Shown: positions 1 through 5,374, counted from the stretch's first letter. The stretch: DNA of 5,439 bases from Deltaproteobacteria bacterium (GCA_011389755.1 JAABTR010000547.1:1-5439), one strand, 5' to 3'. The notes: generated by a model from the letters alone, not told the origin. A program made the numbers and translations.

Positions 1-788
1 ATACGGACAGCTGCCCTGACGATCCCAACAAAACCGAACCTGGAGTCTGCGGCTGCGGTGAGCCGGATTCAGACCAGGACGGGGACGGCTCCCTCGACTG
101 CGTCGATAAATGCCCAAACGATGCCAACAAAACCGAGCCTCAAATTTGCGGATGTGGATCGCCAGAGAGAGACTGTGACAACGACGGCGTTGTCGACTGC
201 AACGAAGAGTGTCCGAGTGAATCGGTGACCACCGCCTCTGTTTCATCGAGCAGCGACGACGCGGAAGAGACGGTCATCGGCAACGCATCATATCAAAAAG
301 GGCATATTTCACTTGATAGTTCTGATCTAGAAATGACAAATGATATCGATTACCATGGGGCCGAGCAAATTATCGGGTTGCGCTTCCCCAATGTTCAGGT
401 CCCCCGAAACGCCGTGATCCAAGTCGCCTATGTCGAGTTCGTCGCGGACGAAAACAACTCGGAGTCCACATCCCTGTCGATATCTTTAGTGGCGGCGGAC
501 AACGCCGCGAGTTTTTCGACGACCCCATTCGACCTTTCCTCAAGAACACAGGTTGCATCGGTTACAAAATGGAACAACGTCGTCCATTGGAACGCCGGCT
601 CGAAGTACAAGACCCCAAACCTCGCGTCTGCGCTGCAAGAGGTCGTCAATCGGGGAGGATGGAAGTCGGGGAATGCAGTTGTGGTGCTTGTGAAGGGAAC
701 GGGAATCCGAGAAGCTGTGTCGTATGATCAGAGACCCGGGGACGCGGCCACCTTAGGCGTGACTTACCACCGCAGTCAAGGGACGTAG
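1..788 (+). CDS. C-terminal part of a secreted or surface protein with thrombospondin type 3 repeats (5' truncated by window edge)
   Basis: The frame is open from base 3 to the TAG at 786-788, so the gene begins before the window and 261 residues are visible. Residues 5-70 are two 33-residue repeats of thrombospondin type 3 character, with DxDxDGD and DCDNDG acidic loops, paired cysteines and a CGCG motif. In this family such loops bind calcium and form stiff extracellular stalks. From about residue 75 a Ser/Asp linker leads into a domain of about 175 residues with alternating hydrophobic strands, including GLRFPNVQVP and AYVEFVADE. This resembles beta-sandwich modules found at the C-termini of exported bacterial proteins, possibly of the DNRLRE/CBM96 type. 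That domain looks complete and ends at about GVTYH. The final residues RSQGT and the stop are encoded by the dispersed repeat. The signal peptide and any catalytic domain would lie upstream and cannot be seen. An internal ATG-like start at 225 would cut off the repeats and is not favoured. An exported location is certain only by family analogy. Confidence 0.85.
   Translation, partial: TDSCPDDPNKTEPGVCGCGEPDSDQDGDGSLDCVDKCPNDANKTEPQICGCGSPERDCDNDGVVDCNEECPSESVTTASVSSSSDDAEETVIGNASYQKGHISLDSSDLEMTNDIDYHGAEQIIGLRFPNVQVPRNAVIQVAYVEFVADENNSESTSLSISLVAADNAASFSTTPFDLSSRTQVASVTKWNNVVHWNAGSKYKTPNLASALQEVVNRGGWKSGNAVVVLVKGTGIREAVSYDQRPGDAATLGVTYHRSQGT
15..212 (+). repeat. Two tandem 99-base units encoding thrombospondin type 3 calcium-binding repeats
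   Basis: Units at 15-113 and 114-212 each encode 33 residues of the same pattern: P-x-D-x-NKTEP, then CGCG, then an acidic loop, then DC and a closing Cys. NKTEP is identical in both and the cysteines at unit positions 12, 14, 29 and 33 coincide. The first unit has a full DxDxDGDG loop. The second has an extra Cys in its loop (DCDNDG) and is slightly degenerate, as is common for the last unit in an array. More units probably lie upstream, because TDSC just before base 15 looks like the end of another one. Confidence 0.85.
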
Positions 789-836
789 TTCCGCGCAGTC
801 AAGGTCGCGGTATTTCTGAACTACGTCCCTGAACTC
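771..836. repeat. Palindromic copy pair of the GGGACGTAGTTC dispersed repeat (REP-like hairpin)
   Basis: AGGGACGTAGTTC (779-791) and its exact reverse complement GAACTACGTCCCT (818-830) form a 13-base stem around a 26-base loop. An inner CCGCG/CGCGG pairing is possible at 791-795 and 806-810. CGCAGTCAAGG is also repeated directly at 771-781 and 794-804. The TAG stop of the upstream gene lies inside the left arm. The stem could act as a transcription or mRNA-3'-end structure, but no T-run follows it, so it is not a standard intrinsic terminator. The same core motif recurs near 4046, 5127, 5157 and, inverted, at 5414. Confidence 0.75.
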
Positions 837-905
837 TTCATAAAAACGCCACATATGCAAATCCTATAAACGAAGCAAAAAGGCGTAAAAACTGGATATG
901 AGTCC

Positions 906-934
906 TTGGCTGATATAAAATACGTAAATACTAT
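906..934 (+). promoter_or_regulatory. Possible sigma70-type promoter ahead of the MEDS/kinase/carrier unit
   Basis: TTGGCT at 906-911 and TACTAT at 929-934 are 17 bases apart, each matching the -35 and -10 consensus at 4 of 6 positions. They sit in an AT-richer gap (about 837-945) between the repeat hairpin and the first gene of the unit. A TATAAAA at 914-920 is an alternative -10 without a good partner. No sigma54 -24/-12 pair was seen. This is a weak pattern match only. Confidence 0.25.
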
Positions 935-946
935 CTTCGTCTGCAA

Positions 947-958
947 AGGGGGGGAGAG
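947..958 (+). promoter_or_regulatory. Purine-rich ribosome binding site that sets the MEDS gene start
   Basis: AGGGGGGGAGAG stands immediately before the ATG at 960. An in-frame TTG at 906 would add 18 residues but has no comparable site, lies in the AT-rich putative promoter stretch, and gives residues that do not fit the MEDS family. The ATG at 960 is therefore preferred. Confidence 0.6.
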
Positions 959-959
959 C

Positions 960-1592
960 ATGACACCCGAACCGACAAGCCATCCGCCGAAGGGTCGAGC
1001 CGCCGTCCAGATCGCGCCCGGCGCGCACATCTGTCAGATCTACACGAGCGACGAAGAGCGGGACGAGCTGCTCTACCGGTTGCTGGCACAGGGGCTTTTG
1101 GCCAAGGAGCGCTGCGTGTGCTGCAGCGACCACTTCGAACACGACGTCGCGCAGAAGCGCTGGGCTAACAAAGGCATCGACTCCAGCGCCGCCCTCGAGA
1201 GTGAACAACTGACCGTCTACGATTGCGAGCAAGCCTATCTCCCAAACGGCCGTTTCGAGCCGGAGGCGATGCTCGACTTCCTCACCGGCCTCTACGATTC
1301 AAGCACCAGGCAGGGTTATCCCGGTGTCCGAATCATCGGCGAGATGCCGGCGGACATCCAAAAAGCCCCCGGCGGGGAGCGCATCTTAGAGTATGAGTGC
1401 CGGGTCAGCATGCTCCTCGAGGAGCATCCCGCGACCGCGGTCTGCCAGTACGACGCCCGCATCTTCGACGGCGCGACCATCTTGGAGGTCCTCAAGGTCC
1501 ACCCGGTCACCATCACCCGGGGGACCGCGCTGCTCAACCCCCTGTTCGTGCCGCCGCAGGACTACTTGGACGCGTCATGGAACCGCGCTTGA
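960..1592 (+). CDS. Stand-alone MEDS-domain (DcmR-type) sensory protein
   Basis: This 210-residue protein is almost entirely one MEDS domain (methanogen/methylotroph DcmR sensory domain). The family signature is clear: GAHICQIYTSDEE near residues 21-33 with His23 in the usual place, then a GLLAKERCVCC strand, a YLPNGRF loop and GVRIIGEMP. CQYDARIFDG follows, and the closing segment NPLFVPPQDYL is typical of where MEDS domains end. MEDS domains sense small ligands, possibly simple organic compounds, and are usually fused to a histidine kinase or a DNA-binding domain; here the domain is a separate cytoplasmic protein. There is no signal peptide or membrane segment. The stop (1590-1592) overlaps the start of the next gene by 16 bases, so the two are probably translated together and act as sensor and kinase of one pathway. 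Ligand unknown. Cysteines in CVCC might bind metal or react to redox state, but that is speculation. Confidence 0.85.
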   Translation: MTPEPTSHPPKGRAAVQIAPGAHICQIYTSDEERDELLYRLLAQGLLAKERCVCCSDHFEHDVAQKRWANKGIDSSAALESEQLTVYDCEQAYLPNGRFEPEAMLDFLTGLYDSSTRQGYPGVRIIGEMPADIQKAPGGERILEYECRVSMLLEEHPATAVCQYDARIFDGATILEVLKVHPVTITRGTALLNPLFVPPQDYLDASWNRA

Positions 1593-2761
1593 ATGTTCGG
1601 GCCGAGGCCCTGGCGAAAATATTACTCATCCAAAGCTTTGCCGGCAGCCTTCCGGGAAAGCGCCGCATGATGGAGTTCGTCTGCAGCGGCCTCCATGAGC
1701 TCCCGGGTGTCGCCCAGGCCCGCTTCGAAGACCACCTGCCCAAAACCGAGGAAAAAAAAGAGGCGTCCACCAGCATCGCCTTGCTCACAGGCGATCACCA
1801 TCACGGCCACATCGTCTTGACCCTCGCCGATGAAGAGCTGTTCGAGCCCTACCGGCCCTACGCCCAAAACCTGGGATTCACCCTCGCGGTGAGCCTCGAG
1901 GAGCGGCGCAAGCGAAAAATCATCGAGGATCATCGCCGAAACTTGGAAAAACGGGTCGAAGAAAAGACGCAAGCGTGGATCCGCGAGGTCCGCAAACGGG
2001 AAGAGGCCCAAAAGCAGGCCCAAAAGATCCAGCAAAGAGCCGACAAACTCGAGTCTTTGGGGATTCTGGCCGGGGGAATCGCCCACGACTTCAACAACCT
2101 GCTCGGCGGCATCTTCGGCTTCATCGAGCTCGCCCTCGACGCGTCATCGAACAACCCCGAGGTGGTGACCTACCTCGAGCGGTCCCTCAGCGCCTACGAG
2201 CGGGCCAAAGAGATCACCCAGCAGCTGCTGACCTTTTCCAAGGGCGGAACCCTCCACAAGAAGGTCACCTCCATCCGGAGCCTCCTCGAGCGCGGCTGCT
2301 TTTTAGCTTCCAAAAATCTCAACTGCGCCTGCGAGCTTCGGCTGCCCGAAGACCTGTGGCCCTGCGAGGTCGACGAGCAGCAGATGGCCCGGGTCATCGA
2401 GAACATCGTCCTCAACGCCGCCCAGGCCATGCCCCAAGGCGGGGCTGTGACCATCGAGGCCGAAAACACCGACGGCCAGGCCCTGCCTCACCTGCCCACA
2501 AAACACGAGCGCTACGTAAAAATCTCGGTGACGGACCGCGGCGCGGGCATCTCCGAGGAGATCCTCCCACAGATCTTCGACCCCTTCTTCACGACAAAGC
2601 CAGGAGCGCACGGGCTCGGCCTGGCCATTTGCCACTCGATCGTCAAGAGACACCAAGGGGTTTTGATAGCGGCGTCCAAGCCCGGCGTTGGAACCTCGAT
2701 GCACATCCATCTGCCCGCCTCGCCAGAGATAAACCTCGACATCGAGCACGCACGATTTTAG
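1577..2761 (+). CDS. Orphan cytoplasmic histidine kinase, NtrB-like
   Basis: The product is 394 residues. Residues 8-105 look like a small GAF-like sensory region that ends in GFTLAVSLEERRKRK. A charged coiled coil follows (about 110-160), rich in Lys, Glu, Arg and Gln. The dimerisation/phosphoacceptor domain has LGILAGGIAHDFNNLL with the phosphorylatable His170. The ATP-binding domain has the N box (ENIVLNAAQAM, Asn280), the D box (DRGAGI, Asp320), the F box (FDPFFTTK) and the G box (GLGLAICHSIV, from Gly346). All residues needed for kinase activity seem present. No transmembrane segment or receiver domain is seen, and no response regulator lies in the window. AHDFNN kinases often pair with NtrC-type regulators, but that partner is not shown here. 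The ATG at 1577 has only a weak ribosome site, which suits coupling to the MEDS gene it overlaps. A TTG at 1589 is an alternative start. The long open frame upstream of 1577 is antiphase to the MEDS gene and is not believed coding. Confidence 0.88.
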   Translation: MEPRLNVRAEALAKILLIQSFAGSLPGKRRMMEFVCSGLHELPGVAQARFEDHLPKTEEKKEASTSIALLTGDHHHGHIVLTLADEELFEPYRPYAQNLGFTLAVSLEERRKRKIIEDHRRNLEKRVEEKTQAWIREVRKREEAQKQAQKIQQRADKLESLGILAGGIAHDFNNLLGGIFGFIELALDASSNNPEVVTYLERSLSAYERAKEITQQLLTFSKGGTLHKKVTSIRSLLERGCFLASKNLNCACELRLPEDLWPCEVDEQQMARVIENIVLNAAQAMPQGGAVTIEAENTDGQALPHLPTKHERYVKISVTDRGAGISEEILPQIFDPFFTTKPGAHGLGLAICHSIVKRHQGVLIAASKPGVGTSMHIHLPASPEINLDIEHARF

Positions 2762-2807
2762 AACTCGAAGGCCCAAAAAACCTTAGAAAGCAACGAGGAG
2801 AGCAGCC

Positions 2808-3692
2808 GTGCTCAAAAAGGTCCCGGACGTCTTTGTCATCGTCTTTTCCCTCATACTCTTCGCCGCCGCCCTCACCTGGATCCTGCCCGGCGGCTCCTAC
2901 GAGCGCGCCGAAAAGAGCATCGACGGCAAGACCCGGCAGGTGCTCATCGAGGGATCGTACCAAGAAGAGCCTGCCGCTCCGCAGGCGCTGTCCGTGGTCA
3001 CAGCGCCGCTCGAGGGCTTTTTGAAGCTCGCCGACATCATCGTGTTCATCTTCATCGTCGGGGGCGCCTTTTTCATCCTGAACGAAACCGGCGCCATCGC
3101 CGCGGGGACCCACAAGCTCGTGGAGCTCCTCGCGGGCCGCGAGTTTCTCATCATCCCCATCGTGATGCTCTTTTTCTCGTTCTTCGGCGCGGTCTTTGGA
3201 ATGTGCGAAGAGGCCATGCCCTTCGCCCTCATCTTCGTGCCCCTCGCCCCGGCCGCCCTCATCGTGGGCTTTGCCGGCGGCATCATCATCATCCTCGAAA
3301 GAGGCAACATCATGGACACCATCTTGTACGGCATGTCGAGCCTCACGTCCCAGATGCCCTCGGTGCTCGCGGCCGAGATGATGTACGTGGTTCAGATGGG
3401 GCTCAACTTCTTCATCCCGTCGGGCTCGACCAAGGCGGCGCTCACCATGCCGTTGTTCGCACCCCTGGCGGACCTCTCGGGCATCACGCGCCAGACCGCG
3501 GTGCTCGCGTACCAGCTGGGCGACGGCTTCACCAACATGATCATCCCCACCTCGGGCGTAACCGTGGGCACCTTGGCCATGGCGAAGATCCCCTTCGAAA
3601 AGTGGTTCCGCTGGAACCTGCCCATGCAGATCGCCTTCTTCTTCATGGCGCTCGCGATCCTGGTCTGGCCCGCCATGACCGGCTGGACCTGA
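2808..3692 (+). CDS. YfcC/DcuC-family carboxylate carrier with an apparent internal in-frame deletion
   Basis: The GTG start has GAGGAG 7 bases upstream and lies 46 bases after the kinase. The 294-residue product is strongly hydrophobic. Its N-terminal third has the first membrane helix (residues 6-26), the family signature TWILPGGSY, a variable exposed loop, a second helix IIVFIFIVGGAFFILNETGAI, and GMCEEAMPF (131-139). Its C-terminal half carries ERGNIMDTIL, NFFIPSGS, TRQTAVLAYQLGDGFTNMI and IPTSG, all typical of YfcC C-termini. YfcC proteins are usually about 460-510 residues. Here the text passes from LIFVPLA straight to PAALIVGFAGG near residues 145-151, skipping the central helices that normally separate these motifs. 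Known relatives are inner-membrane transporters in the DcuC (C4-dicarboxylate) group, but the substrate is often unproven. The frame stays open, so a shortened protein could be made. Whether it transports anything, needs a partner, or is a decayed gene cannot be told from the sequence. Confidence 0.85.
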   Translation: MLKKVPDVFVIVFSLILFAAALTWILPGGSYERAEKSIDGKTRQVLIEGSYQEEPAAPQALSVVTAPLEGFLKLADIIVFIFIVGGAFFILNETGAIAAGTHKLVELLAGREFLIIPIVMLFFSFFGAVFGMCEEAMPFALIFVPLAPAALIVGFAGGIIIILERGNIMDTILYGMSSLTSQMPSVLAAEMMYVVQMGLNFFIPSGSTKAALTMPLFAPLADLSGITRQTAVLAYQLGDGFTNMIIPTSGVTVGTLAMAKIPFEKWFRWNLPMQIAFFFMALAILVWPAMTGWT

Positions 3693-3705
3693 ATGACGGC
3701 CACCC

Positions 3706-3719
3706 CAATCAAGGGACGT
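3706..3719 (+). repeat. Truncated copy of the dispersed repeat just after the carrier gene
   Basis: CAATCAAGGGACGT starts 13 bases after the carrier stop. Its first 13 bases are identical to 4039-4051, after which the AGTTC part of the motif is lost (GGGGAATG instead). The two direct copies bracket the 97-base inverted-end segment and the antitoxin fragment. Confidence 0.6.
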
Positions 3720-3736
3720 GGGGAATGCGTGTCCAC

Positions 3737-3833
3737 TTAAGCCATCTTCCGGCTTACGTCCTCGCTCAAATCCTCGACGTAGCGCTGCTACGCCTGCGGT
3801 TTTCCCTCCGGGCGCGCTCGAAATCTGGCTTAA
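3737..3833. repeat. 97-base non-coding segment with 8-base inverted ends and an internal palindrome
   Basis: TTAAGCCA at 3737-3744 is matched by its exact reverse complement TGGCTTAA at 3826-3833. Near the centre CGTAGC-GCT-GCTACG (3778-3792) is a perfect 6-base stem with a 3-base loop. The segment has no start codon with a ribosome site and no recognisable protein similarity. It resembles a dispersed palindromic element or the folded core of a small mobile repeat. Only one copy is present in the window, so its repetitive nature is inferred from structure alone. Confidence 0.4.
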
Positions 3834-3869
3834 TTGATCACGCATGGGACGTGCGGCAAGAGCCAAAGA

Positions 3870-4040
3870 TTAAGCGCTGGCACGTTTGTCATCCAGGAGA
3901 GGACAGCGCTTAATGCCGGCTAGCACCTTCTCTGCCTTTGTGTAGGCCTCCTCGAGATCGTATTGTGACTGCAAGTTGAGCCAGAAGTTTGGGGTCGTCC
4001 CAAAATATTTGGATAGACGCAGTGCAGTATCTGGTGCGCA
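3870..4040 (-). pseudogene. higA: C-terminal fragment of a HigA/VapI-type antitoxin (XRE family)
   Basis: Read on the minus strand, 56 codons run from 4040 to the TAA at 3870-3872. They encode APDTALRLSKYFGTTPNFWL followed by NLQSQYDLEEAYTKAEKVL. The pair ALRLSKYFGTTPNFWLNLQ and YDL is the characteristic segment just after the helix-turn-helix in HigA antitoxins, which repress their own operon and neutralise the HigB mRNA-cleaving toxin. An intact HigA has about 95-110 residues. Here the N-terminal half with the DNA-binding helices is gone, and no start codon or toxin gene is present. The homology stops exactly where the 49-base repeat begins, so the repeat junction probably removed the rest. 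The reading frame is undamaged within the fragment, which suggests a fairly recent loss. Confidence 0.8.
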
Positions 4041-4090
4041 ATCAAGGGACGCAGTTCCACAGTTCGGAAATCATTCGTGAGTCACATCAA
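4040..4090. repeat. Solo copy of the 49-base element end (copy A)
   Basis: Positions 4042-4090 align without gaps to 5153-5201 at 42 of 49 positions. Shared blocks include TCAAGGGACGCA, TTCCACAGTTC and GAAATCATTCG. The left side abuts the antitoxin fragment. The right side ends in CATCAA, whose complement holds the TGA used as the stop of the transposase remnant at copy B. This suggests the unit is the non-coding tail of a transposable element. Confidence 0.75.
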
Positions 4091-4143
4091 ATTGCCACAG
4101 CCTCGGTGAAACCTTTGTTTCGTCTGTCGTAAATTTTATTCAT
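4087..4143 (-). other. 18-codon minus-strand open frame with a good ribosome site; doubtful remnant
   Basis: On the minus strand an ATG (4141-4143) is preceded at 10 bases by AAGGAG (complement of 4154-4159) and reads MNKIYDRRNKGFTEAVAI before a TGA supplied by the repeat at 4087-4089. It may be the 5' end of a gene cut by the repeat, or chance. No family is recognised. It also sits in the region upstream of the DUF4846 gene on the opposite strand. Confidence 0.2.
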
Positions 4144-4187
4144 ATCCGAACGTCTCCTTGGGTGCCCTTTTTCGTGTTGGGCATCGC

Positions 4188-4199
4188 AAAGGAGATATT
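4188..4199 (+). promoter_or_regulatory. Ribosome binding site supporting a TTG start at 4200
   Basis: AAAGGAG at 4188-4194 lies 5 bases before the TTG at 4200. The earlier in-frame TTG at 4158 has no such site and would add 14 residues. An ATG at 4326 has a GGGGGAG-like site but would remove the hydrophobic N-terminal helix. Confidence 0.6.
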
Positions 4200-5126
4200 T
4201 TGCCTGGAGAGTCCAAGAGCGCCCGTCTGGATCGACTTGGGACCACGGTGGTCGTGATTCTATGCGTTGGAGTCGGCTTGAGTGCGGGATTGTGCGGACG
4301 AAGGCTGAACGCGGGGGAGAATGCGATGAAAGAAGCTCATCCTTGGCTTCATGAGCCTCCGGACAGCACCCAAACCTTGAACGAGAGGTTTGAGCCTCCG
4401 AAAAATTTCAAACGCCTACCGACGGAGCCGGGCAGCTTCGGCTGGTGGCTCAGGGGACTTCCTTTGAAACCCGGTCGGTCCGAGGTGCGTCTTTTCGATG
4501 AGTCCTTAAAGGCCCGTCAAGATGTCCATGCGGCGGTTTTGGACATCGACGTGGGGAGACGTGACCTCCAGCAGTGCGCCGATGCGGCCATGAGGCTGCG
4601 GGCAGAGTGGCTGCGATTTGCAGGCAGGGCAGATGACATCTGTTTCAAGTCGGCGAGCGGGGTTTGGCTTTCGTGGAAAAAATGGCGCAAAGGTTATCGC
4701 CCTGGGGAAAAATCCATGAAAAAAACGGCGCGGCCACGAAGCGGCTATGGAGCCTTTCGCGGGTACTTGGACAAGGTTTTCGGCATGGTCAGCTCTCGGT
4801 CGATGGCCGTCGGGCTGCAAGCCGTCCATGATACTTCCGATGTCAGCCCCGGCGATCTCTTCCTTCAGCCAGCTTCGGCTGGGGGGTATGGTCATGTGGT
4901 CATCGTCATGGACGTGGCGGTTTCCCCATCTGGACAAAGGCGCATACTCTTGGCCCAAAGCTTCATGCCCGCTCAGCAGATCCATGTTTTAGTGAGCCCC
5001 AAGGGCAAAGACGCTAGTCCTTGGTATCGCGTCTTACCGGGCGAGGCTCTGACAACGCCCGAGTGGACCTTTCCCGCCGGCAACCTCTACCGTTTCAAAG
5101 ATGTGTCGTGTCCCTGCGCACGATAA
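4200..5126 (+). CDS. DUF4846-family protein, membrane-anchored or exported
   Basis: With the TTG start at 4200 the product has 308 residues. Residues 1-13 are basic (Lys6, Arg9, Arg12) and lead into a hydrophobic stretch at 14-33 (TTVVVILCVGVGLSAGL), a signal peptide or anchor. The following AGLC does not fit a standard lipobox. The DUF4846 domain fills the rest: GSFGWWLRGLPLKPG, QDVHAAVLDIDVG, DLQQCADAAMRLRAEWL, YGAFRGYLDKVF, VSPGDLFLQ, GHVVIVMDVA, LLAQSFMPAQQIHVL and TPEWTFPAGNLYRF. The order matches the family and the domain looks full length. The biochemical role of the family is not known to me. The arrangement of Cys126 in a helix, GDLF, then His232 in GHVVIVMD and Gln253 resembles the layout of papain-like (NlpC/P60, CHAP) hydrolases; this is inference. 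The TAA stop is followed at once by a repeat copy. It appears monocistronic, with repeat debris on both sides. Confidence 0.8.
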   Translation: MPGESKSARLDRLGTTVVVILCVGVGLSAGLCGRRLNAGENAMKEAHPWLHEPPDSTQTLNERFEPPKNFKRLPTEPGSFGWWLRGLPLKPGRSEVRLFDESLKARQDVHAAVLDIDVGRRDLQQCADAAMRLRAEWLRFAGRADDICFKSASGVWLSWKKWRKGYRPGEKSMKKTARPRSGYGAFRGYLDKVFGMVSSRSMAVGLQAVHDTSDVSPGDLFLQPASAGGYGHVVIVMDVAVSPSGQRRILLAQSFMPAQQIHVLVSPKGKDASPWYRVLPGEALTTPEWTFPAGNLYRFKDVSCPCAR

Positions 5127-5201
5127 GGACGTAGTTCAAAAGTTCAGGGCAGTCAAGGGACGCACTTCCACAGTTCAGAAATCATTCGCTAACCGCATCA
5201 A
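5127..5201. repeat. Tandem repeat copies abutting the DUF4846 stop, including 49-base copy B
   Basis: GGACGTAGTTC (5127-5137) begins at the first base after the TAA stop. AGTTCAGGGCAGTCAAGGGA then leads into copy B (5153-5201), which aligns to 4042-4090 at 42 of 49 positions. CTTCC at 5165-5169 replaces GTTCC of copy A. The right end of copy B contains the stop codon of the minus-strand transposase remnant. Confidence 0.75.
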
Positions 5202-5374
5202 GTTTTCGTCTTGAATAAGCGGTCGACAGCGCGGCGTTCGCGATCGTCGAGGCCGCTCGTCCGAACTCGAGCGATCATGGTACAGACAGCCGCTTTGCTC
5301 CGGTTCAATGCTGCGGCCACCTCGTTTTGCGGACGCCCCAGTTGATTCGCCCATAACGACGCATGCCCGACAAA
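5198..5374 (-). pseudogene. C-terminal fragment, probably of an IS200/REP-associated (Y1/RAYT) transposase
   Basis: The minus strand has 58 sense codons ending in TGA (5198-5200); an in-frame TAG at 5375-5377 closes it upstream and there is no good start. The text LWANQLGRPQNEVAAALNRS continues as KAAVCTMIARVRTSGLDDRE. It has the form of the helix-turn-helix tail seen at the C-terminus of REP-associated tyrosine transposases (a residue pattern like GLS..EVA..L..S.AAVS..I.R). The catalytic HUH domain and the active-site Tyr are absent. Position supports the call: the stop lies at the inner edge of a repeat present elsewhere in the window, and an inverted copy of the same motif lies about 40 bases beyond the other end. 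A generic regulator tail is possible, and the family assignment is moderate only. Confidence 0.5.

Larger units (their letters stand above)
3693..4199. other. 507-base patch without an intact gene
   Basis: This gap holds, in order, a truncated repeat copy, the 97-base segment with inverted ends, the antitoxin fragment, 49-base copy A and an AT-richer leader (about 4091-4187) in front of the DUF4846 gene. The piece 3834-3869 shows nothing I recognise. No convincing promoter was identified in the leader, though one is expected there, and no intrinsic terminator follows the carrier gene. Confidence 0.6.

Noticed and set aside
818..836. The hairpin after the first gene as an intrinsic terminator
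   Set aside because: The stem is good, but no run of T follows it and the loop is long. It is better described as a repeat palindrome, though it may still affect the mRNA end.
1397..1576. Upstream extension of the kinase frame to an ATG at 1397
   Set aside because: This stretch is out of phase with the well-supported MEDS domain and reads as Arg/Pro/Gly-rich text. The ATG at 1577 fits the overlap arrangement.
1975..3024. A 349-codon + strand open frame overlapping the kinase and carrier
   Set aside because: It is Arg/Pro-rich, has no recognisable domain and runs in another frame through the clear HAMP-less kinase motifs, so it is an out-of-frame shadow.
3846..3853. GGGACGTG, an 8-base match to the repeat copy at 3713-3720
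   Set aside because: It is too short, and the flanking bases do not follow the repeat consensus, so chance is likely.
2643..3866. A 407-codon open frame on the minus strand opposite the carrier gene
   Set aside because: Its translation is a low-complexity run rich in His, Asp, Gly, Glu and Arg, typical of the complement of GC-rich membrane-protein code. The + strand carrier has clear family motifs and a ribosome site.
3203..3913. A 236-codon + strand frame extending past the carrier stop into the repeat patch
   Set aside because: It is His/Arg-rich, out of phase with the carrier, and has no family similarity; it crosses the repeat debris.
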